A DNA stretch of 64,000 nucleotides from Clostridia bacterium. Lineage in GTDB: Bacteria > Bacillota > Clostridia > Oscillospirales > Acutalibacteraceae. Positions 43,335 through 52,317 of the stretch are shown piece after piece; position 1 is the stretch's first letter; every line of letters begins with the position of its first letter. Both the position numbers and the translations under genes were made by a program. The notes beneath the pieces are model-generated. The model had not been told where the DNA came from, made no database searches, and was given only the letters and a program-made list of their open reading frames with translations. The DNA is taken from the NCBI GenBank assembly GCA_017473435.1, contig JAFULG010000034.1:1-64000 (forward strand). Reading direction: 5' to 3'.

Positions 43335-44897
43335 TTACTTGCTTTCAACAAGGATTGATTCAAAGTCCTCCTCAATTTCCTTTGAGGGCTTGGGAGTAAC
43401 AAGTGAAACAACAACGATAACGATTGAGGAAATGATGAAAGCGGGAAGAAGCTCATAAATGCCGAATACACCGCCGAGCTTGCTGATACCAAGCTTCCAG
43501 ATGAATACAATTGCGGCACCGCTGATCATACCTGCGATTGCACCGGCTCTTGTTGTTTTCTTCCAGAAGAGAGAGAAAATCATAAGAGGTCCGAAGGTTG
43601 CGCCAAAGCCTGCCCATGCAAAGGAAACGATCTGGAAAATAACGCTCTTTTCATCAAGAGCAAGGATTGCGGCAATAACTGCGATTGCAAGAAGAGTAAC
43701 TCTTGAAGCGGTCATAACCTGCTTGTCGGTAGCATTCTTTTTGAACATACCCTGATAGATATTCTTTGCAACTGCGGAAGCAGCAATAAGAAGGTAAGAG
43801 TCAGAGGAGCTGATTGTTGCAGCAAGGATACCTGCCATAACAAAGCCTGCAAGAATGGGAGGAAGGAATGATGTTGAAAGAGTGATGAAGATGCTTTCTG
43901 CCTCAGAGGAGGTGAGATGCTCTGTGGGGAAAATCTGTCTGCCCATGATGCCGATGAATACGGCAACTGCAAGGGAGATAACAACCCATATCATAGCAAT
44001 TCTTCTTGAGGTTTTGAGCTCCTTCTCCTCACGGATAGCCATAAAGCGGAGAAGCACCTGAGGCATACCGAAGTAGCCGAGACCCCAAGCCATCATTGAG
44101 CAGATTTTAAGGAAGCCGTAGTCTGCTGCCTCGCCGAATGCGGGTACACCGTTTTCAACAATCTGCTGACCTGCCTCGTTAAGTGAGGGTGTGGCCATAC
44201 CGAAGAAGTCAAGGAAGCCGGGAATCTGACGGGCGTTTTCGAAAACAGCATCAAGTCCGCCTGCCTTGAACACGCCAACACCTGTGATAACAGTAAGGGC
44301 AACAATCATAACAATTGCCTGCATAAAGTCTGATGCACTTTCAGCAAGGAAGCCGCCGAGAATTGTATAAACAAGCACGAAAACGGCACCAAGAATCATC
44401 ATCGGGATATAAGGCTGATTGAAAAGTGTAGAGAAAAGCTTGCCGCAGGTAACAAAGCAGCTCGCGGCATAAACCGTGAAGAAAATAAGGATAAAGAGAG
44501 CTGAAAGGGTCATAATAACCTTTTTGTTCTCGCGGAAGCGGTTTGAGAAAAAGTCGGGAAGAGTGATTGAGTTGTTAGCTCTGATGCTGTAACGGCGAAG
44601 TCTTTTTGAAACGATGAGCCAGTTGAAATATGTACCCACTGCAAGACCGAAGGCAGTCCAGAAGGCATCGGCAATACCGCACCAATAAGCAACACCGGGA
44701 AGGCCCATAAGAAGCCAACCACTCATATCAGAGGCTTCGGCACTCATAGCAGTAACCCAAGGGCCGAGTGAACGACCGCCAAGGAAATAGTTTTCCGAGT
44801 TTTTGTTTGCTTTTTTTGCAAATACTATACCGATAACGACAACCGCCGCCATATATATAGCCATAGCAATAATAATCTGTGTGTCTTTGATATTCAT
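43335..44897 (-). CDS. putP: Sodium/proline symporter PutP
   Basis: SSS-family carrier of 520 residues with about 13 helices. PutP marks: ENYFLGGRSLGPWVTAMSAEASDMSGWLLMGLPG (conserved first loop and helix 2 with the Na+/proline residues), RRYSIRANNSITLPDFF, GGFLAESASDFMQA and ISSSDSYLLIAASAVAKNIY. Imports proline with Na+, for osmoprotection or fermentation. AAAGGAGA lies upstream of ATG 44897; own promoter and terminator. Confidence 0.94.
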   Translation of the reverse strand: MNIKDTQIIIAMAIYMAAVVVIGIVFAKKANKNSENYFLGGRSLGPWVTAMSAEASDMSGWLLMGLPGVAYWCGIADAFWTAFGLAVGTYFNWLIVSKRLRRYSIRANNSITLPDFFSNRFRENKKVIMTLSALFILIFFTVYAASCFVTCGKLFSTLFNQPYIPMMILGAVFVLVYTILGGFLAESASDFMQAIVMIVALTVITGVGVFKAGGLDAVFENARQIPGFLDFFGMATPSLNEAGQQIVENGVPAFGEAADYGFLKICSMMAWGLGYFGMPQVLLRFMAIREEKELKTSRRIAMIWVVISLAVAVFIGIMGRQIFPTEHLTSSEAESIFITLSTSFLPPILAGFVMAGILAATISSSDSYLLIAASAVAKNIYQGMFKKNATDKQVMTASRVTLLAIAVIAAILALDEKSVIFQIVSFAWAGFGATFGPLMIFSLFWKKTTRAGAIAGMISGAAIVFIWKLGISKLGGVFGIYELLPAFIISSIVIVVVSLVTPKPSKEIEEDFESILVESK

Positions 44898-44945
44898 TAG
44901 AGTTCTCCTTTGCTGTATCGCTTTACCACGATAAAGTTTTCATCT

Positions 44946-44974
44946 ATATTAACACATAAGAAAATTTTTGTCAA
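44946..44974 (-). promoter_or_regulatory. Promoter of putP
   Basis: On the minus strand TTGACA (44974-44969), 17 bases, TAATAT (44951-44946). Confidence 0.8.
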
Positions 44975-44989
44975 CCTTTTATACAATAT

Positions 44990-45032
44990 TCAAAAATTAA
45001 AAAAACTTCAGCACCCCCGAAGGAGTGCTGAA
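44990..45032 (-). terminator. Terminator of the CREST-like gene
   Basis: Stem TTCAGCAC/GTGCTGAA plus two inner C-G pairs across one mismatch (45007-45032), followed on the minus strand by GTTTTTTTAATTTTTG; 16 bases after the stop. Confidence 0.85.
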
Positions 45033-45048
45033 AAGTAATATTTTTGGC

Positions 45049-45876
45049 TCAGATTTCCTTAAGACCTGCTTCACGGAGCATCTGATTAACCGTACGTTGG
45101 TCAACCCAGAATACAACCTCAAACATTGCAAGTGAGGTTAGGATATGCCAGATTGAGTGGCCGTGAATGTTACCGAGAATGAAGGTATTGATTTCATTGT
45201 CACCCCAGATTGAGGTAATAATGAACGCAACAAGGAATGTAAGAATAATAAGCACAAAGAGAATCTTTTCCGACGAAACCATCTTTTTAAAGTTTGCTCC
45301 GAGAAGATACAGAATAGGTAGAGCTGTAAGGAAGCAACCGAATTCCGCAAGGGAAAGGCCGCCGGTTTTACCGTCCATGGGAGCTCCGCCGCCACCGATA
45401 TAAAGCGGTCTGTCATGAAGTACAAACACCTCATATGTAAGCACCGTAAGAACAATTGCCATAATCACCGTGACGGAGATAAGGAAAATATTCCTCTTTT
45501 TCCGCTCACTTGCACTCTGATAAAATTCAAAGGCAAAACAGCAAACACCTGACCAGGCAACAAGCTCGGTGAAGGACATATCGATGTAGCTTGCAAGGAG
45601 CTTCGTAGTGAGTACGCCGGGCTGGAATTCACCATAGTTTGCGGTGTGCATACCGACAGAGGTAACTGACATAATCATATAAAGTAAAATGAATACGTAC
45701 CAGTACCACTTCTTGTTCTTTTTGATGAGCATAATTGCAATGCAGATAAATGCCGCAAGGGTGTAAACCCAGTTGGTCTGAACAGCCGCATACTGTGCAC
45801 AGTACTCGGCAAGAGTTGTGCCGCCTTCAAGAACTATGTCTTTAAATGACGGCCAGTCAATAAAGTTTAATTCCAT
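45049..45876 (-). CDS. Seven-helix CREST/alkaline-ceramidase-like membrane protein
   Basis: Membrane protein of 275 residues with seven predicted helices (about 36-51, 58-77, 96-118, 129-153, 173-195, 204-223, 240-258). The zinc-hydrolase motif of the CREST superfamily (alkaline ceramidases, PAQR, Per1) is visible: S73 and H77 as SxxxH, D99 at the start of helix 3, and H240/H244 as HxxxH in helix 7, with WHILT directly after as in animal alkaline ceramidases (HGWWHILT from memory). It may hydrolyse an amide in ceramide or a related lipid inside the membrane. AAAGGAGG lies upstream. Unlike eukaryotic relatives, the SxxxH-to-D distance is 11 residues longer. Confidence 0.68.
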   Translation of the reverse strand: MELNFIDWPSFKDIVLEGGTTLAEYCAQYAAVQTNWVYTLAAFICIAIMLIKKNKKWYWYVFILLYMIMSVTSVGMHTANYGEFQPGVLTTKLLASYIDMSFTELVAWSGVCCFAFEFYQSASERKKRNIFLISVTVIMAIVLTVLTYEVFVLHDRPLYIGGGGAPMDGKTGGLSLAEFGCFLTALPILYLLGANFKKMVSSEKILFVLIILTFLVAFIITSIWGDNEINTFILGNIHGHSIWHILTSLAMFEVVFWVDQRTVNQMLREAGLKEI

Positions 45877-45898
45877 TTTTTATTCCTCCTTTATTGAC

Positions 45899-45927
45899 AT
45901 TCTAACTCCTTTTTTTCCTTTTTGCAA
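45899..45927 (-). promoter_or_regulatory. Possible promoter of the CREST-like gene
   Basis: On the minus strand TTGCAA (45927-45922), 17 bases, TAGAAT (45904-45899). It lies in the 77-base gap after polC, where no terminator is visible, so polC readthrough may also reach the gene. Confidence 0.55.
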
Positions 45928-45953
45928 TACGTTTTTAACTTTTTTTATGTTTT

Positions 45954-48900
45954 TTAAAAATCAAACAAACTCATCTGTCTTGTCTCAGGCAAGCTGCCGA
46001 AGGCGCCTACCTGACGGAGTGCTTCAATCGTTGACGATGATGCTCCCGCCTTCTGAGCAAAGTCATCAATTGATACAAACTCACTTGTGGTTTCTCTTGC
46101 CTTTGCAAGGGCAATCGCCGCATTATCGCCGACACCGCTGAGCGCACCGAAGGGCATTCGGATTTTGCCGTCTTCAATTTCATAGGAAAGTGCCGCAGAT
46201 TTATAAATATCGATAGGAAGAAATTCAACACCGCGAGCCATCATTTCATTTACAACCTGCAAGGTAGGATACATATTAAGCTCCTTGGGCTGAGCATCGT
46301 TGCCCTTACTCTTGATTTCTGCCATTCTGCGCTTAACGGCATCTCTGCCCTTAAGCACGGTTACAGCCTCAAGGTCACCGCCACGCACCGTCATAAATGC
46401 CGCATAATATTCAAGCGGATAATAAATCTTGTACCAGCCGAGACGGAGTGCCGCACTTACGTAAGCGGCGGCATGAGCCTTCGGGAACATATACTTTATT
46501 TTCATACAAGAGTCAATGTACCACTGCTCAACACCGTTGTCCTTCATGGTTTGAATGTGTTCCTGAGTAAGAAGCTTTGTAGCTTTACCCTTACGTACAA
46601 TTTCCATAATTTTAAAGGCAACGCTTGGCTCAACGCCCTTATGCATAAGATAAACCATAATATTATCTCGTGTACCGATAACTTCGGAAATTGTACAGGT
46701 ACCGTTTTTGATAAGCTCCTGAGCGTTACCGAGCCAAACATCGGTACCGTGAGAAAGACCTGAAACCTGCAGCAGGTCAGAGAAGTTCTTAGGCTGAGCA
46801 TCAAGAAGCATCTGAATAACAAAGGGTGTACCCATTTCAGGAATTGAGAGTGTACCCGTAGGACAGTCTATCTCCTCTGCAGTTACACCGAGGGGCTCAG
46901 GACTTAAGATAAGCTCGTAAATTTTAGGGTCACATATGTCCGTATCCATTGCGGGAATACCCGTTAAATCTTCAAGGTATTTGTACAGCGTGGGAACATC
47001 ATGACCGAGGTTATCAAGCTTAAGAATTGTATCGTGAAGAGCGTGGAAGTCGAAGTGAGTTGTACGGGTTTCGCTCTTTGAATCATCAGCCGGGTGCTGA
47101 ATGGGTGTAAAGTCCGAAGCAACAAACTCATTCGGAACAACAACCATACCTCCGGGATGCTGACCTGTTGTACGCTTAACACCGGTACAGCCTCTTGTAA
47201 GCCTGTCCTCTTCGGCACGGCTTACAACAATATCTCTTTCCTGAAGGTACTTTTTAACATAACCGTATGCAGTCTTATCAGCAACAGATGCGATTGTACC
47301 AGCCTTGAAAACATGGCCGTCACCGAAAAGAGTTTCAGTATAGCGGTGAGCTCTTGACTGATACTCACCCGAAAAGTTAAGGTCGATATCAGGGCTCTTA
47401 TCACCCTTGAAGCCGAGGAAGGTTTCGAAGGGTATATCGTGACCGTCACGGATAAGTGCAGTACCGCAGTTAGGACAGTTTTTCGGCGGAAGGTCATAAC
47501 CTGAACCGACTTCACCGTTAAGGAAGAACTCGCTGTAGCGGCACTCCGGACAACGGTAATGAGGTGCAAGCGGATTAACCTCAGAAATTCCCGATGCGTT
47601 AGCAACGTAGGAAGAGCCTACTGATCCTCGAGAGCCTACGAGATAACCGTGCTCATTTGAGTTTTTAACAAGCTTCTGTGCAATCATATAAAGAACGCCG
47701 AAGCCGTGCTTGATGATTGAATTAAGCTCCTTGTCAAGTCTTTTTGCAACATACTCGGGAACGGGATCACCGTAGTGATCCTTTACTCTCTCCCAGCAAA
47801 GACGGGTAAGCTCTTCGTCGGCACCCTCAAGGGAGGGCGGATAGTTACCGCTCGGGATGGGGATAATTTTCTCCACCATATCGGCAATTTTATTTGTATT
47901 GGTAATAACAATTTCCCTGGCAGTATCCTCACCGAGATAATCAAACTCCGCAAGCATTTCCTCAGTGTTACGGAAGTAAAGCGGCGCCTGATTGTCGGCA
48001 TCGGGAAAGCCCTGACCTGCCATAAGAATAGCACGGTATTTTGCATCGCCCGGATCAATAAAATGAACGTCGCAGGTTGCTACAACCATCTTGCCCAGAG
48101 CATCTGCAACATGGATAACCTTGCGGTTAAAGTTGCGAATATCCTCAACAGAGTTAACCTGAGGAAATTTTTCGCTTCTTATCATATATTCGTTATTACC
48201 GCAGGGCTGAATCTCCAGGTAATCGTAGAAAGAGGCTATTTTCAGTATTTCCTCGTCACTCTTACCTTCGGCGATGGCACGGTAAACCTCACCGGCTTCG
48301 CAGGCGCTGCCTACAATAAGACCCTCTCTGTGCTTTATCAGCTCACTTTTCGGAATGATAGGTCTTCTGTGAAAATATTCAAGGTTTGATTTTGTGATAA
48401 GCTGATAGAGATTCTTAAGGCCTGTAAGGTTGCGGACAATCAGAATCTGATGAAAATACTTGCTCTTCGTCTTTTTCCAGTTTTCAAAATCCGTATCGGT
48501 ATCGTCGATGAAATATCCTTCCATACCGTAGAGAATTTTGATTTTGCCGCCTGCCGCACCTACGGCTTCGGGGTAAGCCTGAACAACACCATGGTCAGTT
48601 ATGGCAATAGCCTTATGTCCCCAATCAATAGCACGTTTAACAAGAACGCTTGCATCGGTCATACCGTCCATCATGGACATTTTTGTGTGAAGGTGAAGCT
48701 CAACGCGCTTTTCTTCAGCGTCGTCTGTTTTTTTGATTTTATCTACAAGGCTGATAGCCCTAGGAGAGATTACATTTTCACCGGAGAATTTATCAAAGGC
48801 AAGATCGCCTCTTATAAGAACAGTTACACCGTTTTTAACCTTATCAATTATGTTTTCGCAGTTTTCCTTACGATCAAAGATTTTGCAGGTATAGGAATAC

Positions 48901-49688
48901 GTACCGTCAGTAATGTTGAAGGTTACAATATTACTTCTGCCGTCACGGGTTTCCCTTGTTTCAAAGGAGAATACATCACCCCAAACAACACAGGAGCCGT
49001 CCTCGGGTGAAATTTCCTTAAGCGGTCGGGGATTTTTAGTAATCTTGTTTCCGAAAATCGGCTTTGCTGTTTCAAGATAAAGCGGTATTCCCTCAACAAT
49101 CTTATGCTCCTTCGGTTTTGAAGGTGCGGCATAAACAGGGTCAAGACCTTTTTTAATAAGGTTTTCCTCTTCTGCCTTTTTATGGAATGCTTCAATTTCC
49201 TCGTCGCTGATGGATAGCTCTGTCTGACCGCAAAAGCTGACCTCAACATCACGGTCAAAGCGCTTTTTTATAAGGCGCTTCATAAATTCATCGGCACCTA
49301 CGCCCTTTAAGATATCACCGCCGCCGTGGGAAAGCTCGATAAAAAGCGTTCTGCCGTCAAAACGGGCATTACTGTGGGTAAAGAAGCCGTTTGTTGCTGC
49401 AATAGCTCTGTTGGCTTCGTGAACCAGAGAGGAATAATAATCCTCGGAAAATTTTTCTGAAGGCATTTTAGGGAAGATTGTCACTGTATTCACAAGAAGC
49501 TTTTCCCTTAAGGCGTTTTCTGCGCCTTCTATAATTTTATAGTTTACAACAAGCGGAAAAAAAGCATCAATTTCGATGCTCTTTTTTTCCATACTTATTC
49601 TTATATTTTCAATCTGACAGCCATGAAAGGCTTCATTCAATGCTTCCTGAGAAAAAGCACCGAAAAGTTTTTCAAAACCGTTATTCAT
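45954..49688 (-). CDS. polC: DNA polymerase III alpha subunit PolC, lacking the exonuclease domain
   Basis: Replicative polymerase of 1244 residues, about 190 shorter than Bacillus PolC (1437). Order: N-terminal domain (1-200), OB fold (about 225-315), PHP (329 on, VELHLHTKMS and ITDHGVVQAYPEA), then directly NLTGLKNLYQLITKS at about 420. In Bacillus the proofreading exonuclease with its DxE motif is inserted in PHP after YGMEANLVDD; here the matching YGMEGYFIDDTDTD joins KTKSKYFHQILIVRN with about 15 residues between. The palm (DKSPDIDLNFSGEYQ), zinc ribbon (CPECRYSEFF, CPNCG) and fingers are intact. The C-terminus QMSLFDF is a sliding-clamp-binding motif. No frameshift or gap is apparent. 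Confidence 0.95.
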   Translation of the reverse strand: MNNGFEKLFGAFSQEALNEAFHGCQIENIRISMEKKSIEIDAFFPLVVNYKIIEGAENALREKLLVNTVTIFPKMPSEKFSEDYYSSLVHEANRAIAATNGFFTHSNARFDGRTLFIELSHGGGDILKGVGADEFMKRLIKKRFDRDVEVSFCGQTELSISDEEIEAFHKKAEEENLIKKGLDPVYAAPSKPKEHKIVEGIPLYLETAKPIFGNKITKNPRPLKEISPEDGSCVVWGDVFSFETRETRDGRSNIVTFNITDGTYSYTCKIFDRKENCENIIDKVKNGVTVLIRGDLAFDKFSGENVISPRAISLVDKIKKTDDAEEKRVELHLHTKMSMMDGMTDASVLVKRAIDWGHKAIAITDHGVVQAYPEAVGAAGGKIKILYGMEGYFIDDTDTDFENWKKTKSKYFHQILIVRNLTGLKNLYQLITKSNLEYFHRRPIIPKSELIKHREGLIVGSACEAGEVYRAIAEGKSDEEILKIASFYDYLEIQPCGNNEYMIRSEKFPQVNSVEDIRNFNRKVIHVADALGKMVVATCDVHFIDPGDAKYRAILMAGQGFPDADNQAPLYFRNTEEMLAEFDYLGEDTAREIVITNTNKIADMVEKIIPIPSGNYPPSLEGADEELTRLCWERVKDHYGDPVPEYVAKRLDKELNSIIKHGFGVLYMIAQKLVKNSNEHGYLVGSRGSVGSSYVANASGISEVNPLAPHYRCPECRYSEFFLNGEVGSGYDLPPKNCPNCGTALIRDGHDIPFETFLGFKGDKSPDIDLNFSGEYQSRAHRYTETLFGDGHVFKAGTIASVADKTAYGYVKKYLQERDIVVSRAEEDRLTRGCTGVKRTTGQHPGGMVVVPNEFVASDFTPIQHPADDSKSETRTTHFDFHALHDTILKLDNLGHDVPTLYKYLEDLTGIPAMDTDICDPKIYELILSPEPLGVTAEEIDCPTGTLSIPEMGTPFVIQMLLDAQPKNFSDLLQVSGLSHGTDVWLGNAQELIKNGTCTISEVIGTRDNIMVYLMHKGVEPSVAFKIMEIVRKGKATKLLTQEHIQTMKDNGVEQWYIDSCMKIKYMFPKAHAAAYVSAALRLGWYKIYYPLEYYAAFMTVRGGDLEAVTVLKGRDAVKRRMAEIKSKGNDAQPKELNMYPTLQVVNEMMARGVEFLPIDIYKSAALSYEIEDGKIRMPFGALSGVGDNAAIALAKARETTSEFVSIDDFAQKAGASSSTIEALRQVGAFGSLPETRQMSLFDF

Positions 49689-49718
49689 CTTAATGTTTTC
49701 CTTTGTATTCTTATATAC

Positions 49719-49740
49719 GGAGCGACGGGAATATCGCTCC
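49719..49740. repeat. Hairpin between ispG and polC
   Basis: Arms GGAGCGA and TCGCTCC with an 8-base loop, inside a short GC-rich patch. No T-tract follows on either strand. It may be an intergenic repeat or an RNA-processing site in the ispG-polC transcript. Confidence 0.5.
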
Positions 49741-49746
49741 CTACGA

Positions 49747-50793
49747 TTATAATTTTTCTATTTCCTTAAGAAGCTCCGAAAGGATTTCCTCTTCACTTAC
49801 CTTACGAAGAATTTCACCCTTTTTGAAAATAACAGCACAACCGTCACCGCCTGCAATACCGATATCGGCTTCCTTTGCTTCGCCGGGTCCGTTTACCACA
49901 CAGCCCATAACTGCAACGGTAATACTCTTTTTAACATTGCGAAGCTCGTTTTCAACCTTGTTTGCAAGACCGATAAGGTCAATTTTTGTTCTGCCGCAGG
50001 TAGGACAGGAAACAAGCTTAGGGCTTGAATTATCAAGGTCAACAGCCTTTAAAATGTCAAAGCCTGCATACACTTCCTTGACCGGACTGTCGGTAAGTGA
50101 AACGCGGATTGTGTCACCGATTCCGTCACAGAGAAGTGAGCCGATACCGACTGAGGATTTGATAAGACCCATACGCTCTGTACCCGATTCTGTAACACCG
50201 AGATGCAAGGGATAATCACAGATTGAGGCAACCTTACGGTAAGCGGCAATCATATTTATTACGTTTGAGGATTTGATTGAAATTACGATATCGTCAAAGT
50301 CATATTTCTGTAAAAGTCTCACATGATACATAGCGCTTTCCGCCATTGCATCAGGGGTGGGAGCACCGTACTTTGCAAGAATTTCCTTTTCAACGGAGCC
50401 GGAGTTGACACCTATTCTGATAGGCACTCCCCTTCTCTTACAAGCCTCGGCAACTGCCTTTACGTTTTCGTCTGCACCGATGTTGCCGGGATTGATGCGG
50501 ATTTTGTCAACACCTGCCTCCAGGCTTTCAAGAGCAAGCTTATGATTAAAGTGAATATCTGCAACAAGAGGAATAGAGATGCTCTCCTTAAGTGCGGCAA
50601 CAGTTTTTACCGTCTCAATATCAGGTACTGCAACACGGACAATTTCACAGCCTGCCTTTTCGAGCTCAAGAGCCTGACGGACATTGCCTTCAATGTCGTG
50701 AGCGGGAACGTTGAGCATTGACTGAACGGTAACCTTGCTGTCACCGCCGATGAAAATATTACCGAGTTTTATTTTTTTGCTGTTTCTCTGCAT
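49747..50793 (-). CDS. ispG: 4-hydroxy-3-methylbut-2-enyl diphosphate synthase IspG
   Basis: Penultimate MEP-pathway enzyme, 348 residues, a 4Fe-4S protein converting MEcPP to HMBPP. N-terminal TIM barrel with GGDSKVTVQSMLN, PLVADIHFNHKLAL and KIRINPGNIG; C-terminal Fe-S domain with VSCPTCGRTKIDL and AVMGCVVNGPGEA, giving three cysteines and the conserved glutamate. GGAGG precedes ATG 50793. Lies between rseP and polC as in many Clostridia; the product feeds IspH elsewhere in the window. Confidence 0.97.
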   Translation of the reverse strand: MQRNSKKIKLGNIFIGGDSKVTVQSMLNVPAHDIEGNVRQALELEKAGCEIVRVAVPDIETVKTVAALKESISIPLVADIHFNHKLALESLEAGVDKIRINPGNIGADENVKAVAEACKRRGVPIRIGVNSGSVEKEILAKYGAPTPDAMAESAMYHVRLLQKYDFDDIVISIKSSNVINMIAAYRKVASICDYPLHLGVTESGTERMGLIKSSVGIGSLLCDGIGDTIRVSLTDSPVKEVYAGFDILKAVDLDNSSPKLVSCPTCGRTKIDLIGLANKVENELRNVKKSITVAVMGCVVNGPGEAKEADIGIAGGDGCAVIFKKGEILRKVSEEEILSELLKEIEKL

Positions 50794-50820
50794 ATTTTTT
50801 ACCTCCTAGCTGCGGACACA

Positions 50821-50867
50821 CCCTCTCCGTCAGACCTGCGGTCTGCCACCTCGCCCAAAGGGAGAGG
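50821..50867. repeat. GC-rich two-hairpin intergenic repeat
   Basis: Outer arms CCCTCTCC (50821-50828) and GGGAGAGG (50860-50867) enclose a perfect AGACC-TGC-GGTCT hairpin (50832-50844). The element stands out by GC content from the AT-rich surroundings and resembles short repeats scattered between genes in gut Clostridia. It separates rseP from ispG. Confidence 0.7.
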
Positions 50868-50914
50868 CAAGTCTGCCACGAACCATATTGTGAATTAAAA
50901 TAATATATAATGTC

Positions 50915-52261
50915 TTACATAAAGCCTATACCCGAAATCCACTTCCACAAATCATTAGCGGAAATTACTGCCATAAAAATGAGAAGCAGTACAAGACCTG
51001 CCGCACTCACCCAGGAAACATATTTCTGAGGAATTTTACGGCGCACTATCAGCTCAACAAACATAAAGAATAAGTGTCCGCCGTCAAGTGCAGGTATGGG
51101 CAAAAGATTGAACAGACCGATGTTAATTGTTATCATTGCAAAAAGCATATAAAGGGTTGAATAATCCATTGTTTCAACGCTTTCTTCTGCAACATCGGTG
51201 ATGATTGACATTGTGCCGATAGGACCCGAAAGGTCGTTAAGTCCGTACTGACCTCTGATTAAATCAAAAAGACTCAGATAAACCATTCTTCCGAGAGATA
51301 AGGCATAGTTTACCGACTCACCGGAAATTGCACGAATCTCATTCACGGTCGGTAATTCAAGCTTCTCACCTTTATTGAATGTTATATAACAATCGGGATA
51401 AACAGTAAAATCGAAAATTGTAACCGTTGCGAGACTTACATCATCAAAGCTTAATTTTTCTTCACCGCGGAGAATTTCAAAATCAACCGTGAAATCCTCA
51501 TCGGTTCGGATTATAGCAATAAGCTCATCGTCGGTTGCAACACCCTTACCGTTAACGGAAAGGATTTTGTCTCCGTCCTTAAGCCCTGCCTTTTTCAGCT
51601 TGGCACTTACATTGCTTATCGCCATATCCTTATAGCTGAAATTGCCGCTTGTAAACTTCTGAAAGGGTACATCCTCAAGGGTGATTTTTTCACCGTTACG
51701 GTTAACGGTGAAATCAAACTTACCGCTTGCATTACGCTGCATAAGAAAGGTTATGTCATAATTTGAAAATACACGCTTACCGTCAATTTTCAGAATTTCG
51801 TCGTCAACCTGCAAAACGGAGTTGCTCATTGCATCCTCATAAAAGCCCGAAATGCGGTTTGTTCCGACTGCATCCTGACTTGAAACAAGGATGAAGCAAA
51901 GAATAAGACCGAGGATGAGATTCATTACTGCACCGGCTGAAATGATAATCATTTTTTTCCAGGTTTTCTGGTTGCAGTAGGCTCTTTCGTCGTCGCTTTC
52001 TTCTCCCTCGCCCTCCATACTGACAAAGCCGCCAATCGGGAAAAGACGAAGGGCATATTTTGTTTCCTTGCCCTGCTTTTTGAGGATTGTGGGTCCCATG
52101 CCTATAGCAAATTCGTTGACCTTAACCTTGAAAAGCTTTGCAAAAATAAAGTGTCCGAACTCATGAATTGCTATAATCAGCCCGAAGAAAAGCACACCGA
52201 TGATTATCGGCAGAGCCTTTGCTTTGACTGCGGCAAGGGTTAAAAGTGTTGCTGAATACAT
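50915..52261 (-). CDS. rseP: Site-2 (RIP) zinc metalloprotease, RseP/RasP family
   Basis: Membrane protease of 448 residues cutting transmembrane anti-sigma factors and leftover signal peptides. HEFGH (33-37) in helix 1 binds zinc; the second zinc motif is LLPIPALDGGHL near the C-terminus. Two PDZ-like stretches lie between (about 125-200 and 205-270; the second contains KKAGLKDGDKILSVNGKGV). Placed between dxr and ispG, the usual order. Two tandem copies of an 11-base ribosome-site sequence precede ATG 52261. Confidence 0.93.
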   Translation of the reverse strand: MYSATLLTLAAVKAKALPIIIGVLFFGLIIAIHEFGHFIFAKLFKVKVNEFAIGMGPTILKKQGKETKYALRLFPIGGFVSMEGEGEESDDERAYCNQKTWKKMIIISAGAVMNLILGLILCFILVSSQDAVGTNRISGFYEDAMSNSVLQVDDEILKIDGKRVFSNYDITFLMQRNASGKFDFTVNRNGEKITLEDVPFQKFTSGNFSYKDMAISNVSAKLKKAGLKDGDKILSVNGKGVATDDELIAIIRTDEDFTVDFEILRGEEKLSFDDVSLATVTIFDFTVYPDCYITFNKGEKLELPTVNEIRAISGESVNYALSLGRMVYLSLFDLIRGQYGLNDLSGPIGTMSIITDVAEESVETMDYSTLYMLFAMITINIGLFNLLPIPALDGGHLFFMFVELIVRRKIPQKYVSWVSAAGLVLLLIFMAVISANDLWKWISGIGFM

Positions 52262-52264
52262 TTG

Positions 52265-52288
52265 AACGCTCCTTTATAACGCTCCTTT
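52265..52288 (-). repeat. Duplicated ribosome site upstream of rseP
   Basis: AAAGGAGCGTT occurs twice on the minus strand (52275-52265 and 52288-52278), 13 bases apart; the nearer copy has ideal spacing (7 bases) to the ATG. The dxr end (minus-strand upstream) is about 30 bases away. Confidence 0.6.
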
Positions 52289-52317
52289 TAAAAGGATATT
52301 AAATAACTTTAAAAATA

